Shown here: positions 63,816-64,000 of the stretch, piece after piece
How the letters are laid out: each line of letters begins with the position of its first letter
Position numbering within the stretch: position 1 is the first letter of the stretch
NCBI RefSeq assembly: GCF_950295315.1
Contig: NC_080171.1
Span: 113,342,093-113,406,092, forward strand
Reading direction: 5' to 3'
Origin: Erinaceus europaeus
Taxonomy: Eukaryota > Chordata > Mammalia > Eulipotyphla > Erinaceidae
Length of the DNA stretch: 64,000 nucleotides
Position numbers and translations under genes: made by a program
The notes under the pieces: generated by a model
Database searches by the model: none
Told to the model about the DNA's origin: nothing
What the model saw: the letters and a program-made list of their open reading frames with translations, nothing else

Positions 63816-64000
63816 GGGGGTCAGGCGGTGGCGCAGTAGGTTAAGCGCAAAGCGCAAGGACCGGCATAAGGATCCCGGTTCAAGTCCCCGGCTCCCCACC
63901 TGCAGGGGAGTCGCTTCCCAGGCGGTGAAGCAGGTCTGCAGGTGTCTGTCTTTCTCTCCTCCTCTCTGTCTTCCCCTCCTCTCTCCATTTCTCTCTGTCC
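63816..64000 (+). mobile_element. Type I SINE, cut by the window end
   Basis: Sense gggtcaggcggtggcgcagt, cccggttcaagtccccggct and ctctccatttctctctgtcc. Near consensus; a short deletion in the head (taagcgcaaagcgcaagg) removes the usual ggtggc. Confidence 0.9.

Overview
The window is a stretch of mammalian intergenic or intronic DNA, almost certainly from a hedgehog (Erinaceidae). Three things point there: dozens of tRNA-headed SINEs of the hedgehog (ERI-like) type, two copies of a non-L1 LINE whose reverse transcriptase fits the Vingi clade known among mammals only from hedgehogs, and a probable internally deleted Vingi derivative. No host exon, host tRNA gene or rRNA gene could be supported. 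The only intact long reading frame is an L1 ORF1.

SINE types used below (my labels). Type I: long tRNA head ending in gcaggtgtctgtctttctc, then a pyrimidine stretch, ctctgtcctatccaac, and a CAA-rich tail with caagggcaacaaaag; many copies carry a 3' extension ending caataaccctgg. Type II: head gccaggtggtgcacctggtt, then a CT-rich body and AATAAATA tail, sometimes with a related extension. Type III: head gcattggactctcaagcat followed by acatgtgccagagtgatgtc. Type IV: short unit with agcataatggttatgcaaag and a cagagctgagcagtgctc end. Type V: rarer tRNA-like units (5320, 15206, 30163, 53507). Many insertions carry readable target-site duplications (TSDs), so boundaries are often exact.

Layout. 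1-9000: dense SINEs plus two solo LTRs (3274-3740 sense, 7910-8631 antisense). 9-20 kb: two L1 3' ends interrupted by SINEs or an LTR, and more LTRs. 20-31 kb: SINEs, long unassigned stretches and two antisense L1-derived composites of about 600 bp, at 25032 and 26640. 31-32.1 kb: an antisense LTR whose end was struck by a 5'-truncated Vingi copy. 32.5-38.4 kb: mostly unassigned, then an LTR with a lysine-type primer binding site. 39-48 kb: a 5S rRNA fragment and two SINE heads inserted without tails, and a nest at 43.2-46.3 kb of old L1, then a young antisense L1 3' end, then an ORF1-only half-L1. 48-60 kb: SINE-dense, with the Vingi derivative at 52.6-53.0 kb. 60.9-63.2 kb: a long antisense Vingi copy. 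The window is cut by type I SINEs at both ends.

How the parts work together: the L1 machinery probably mobilised the poly(A)- or A-rich-tailed SINEs, the half-L1, the composites and the tailless 5S and SINE fragments. Vingi, with GAA tails instead of poly(A), probably mobilised its own truncated and internally deleted copies. The LTRs come from at least one family with 6-bp duplications and a lysine-tRNA-type primer site, as expected of class II (beta-like) endogenous retroviruses; no retroviral gene is present. Repeat boundaries without a stated TSD are good to about 10-30 bases.
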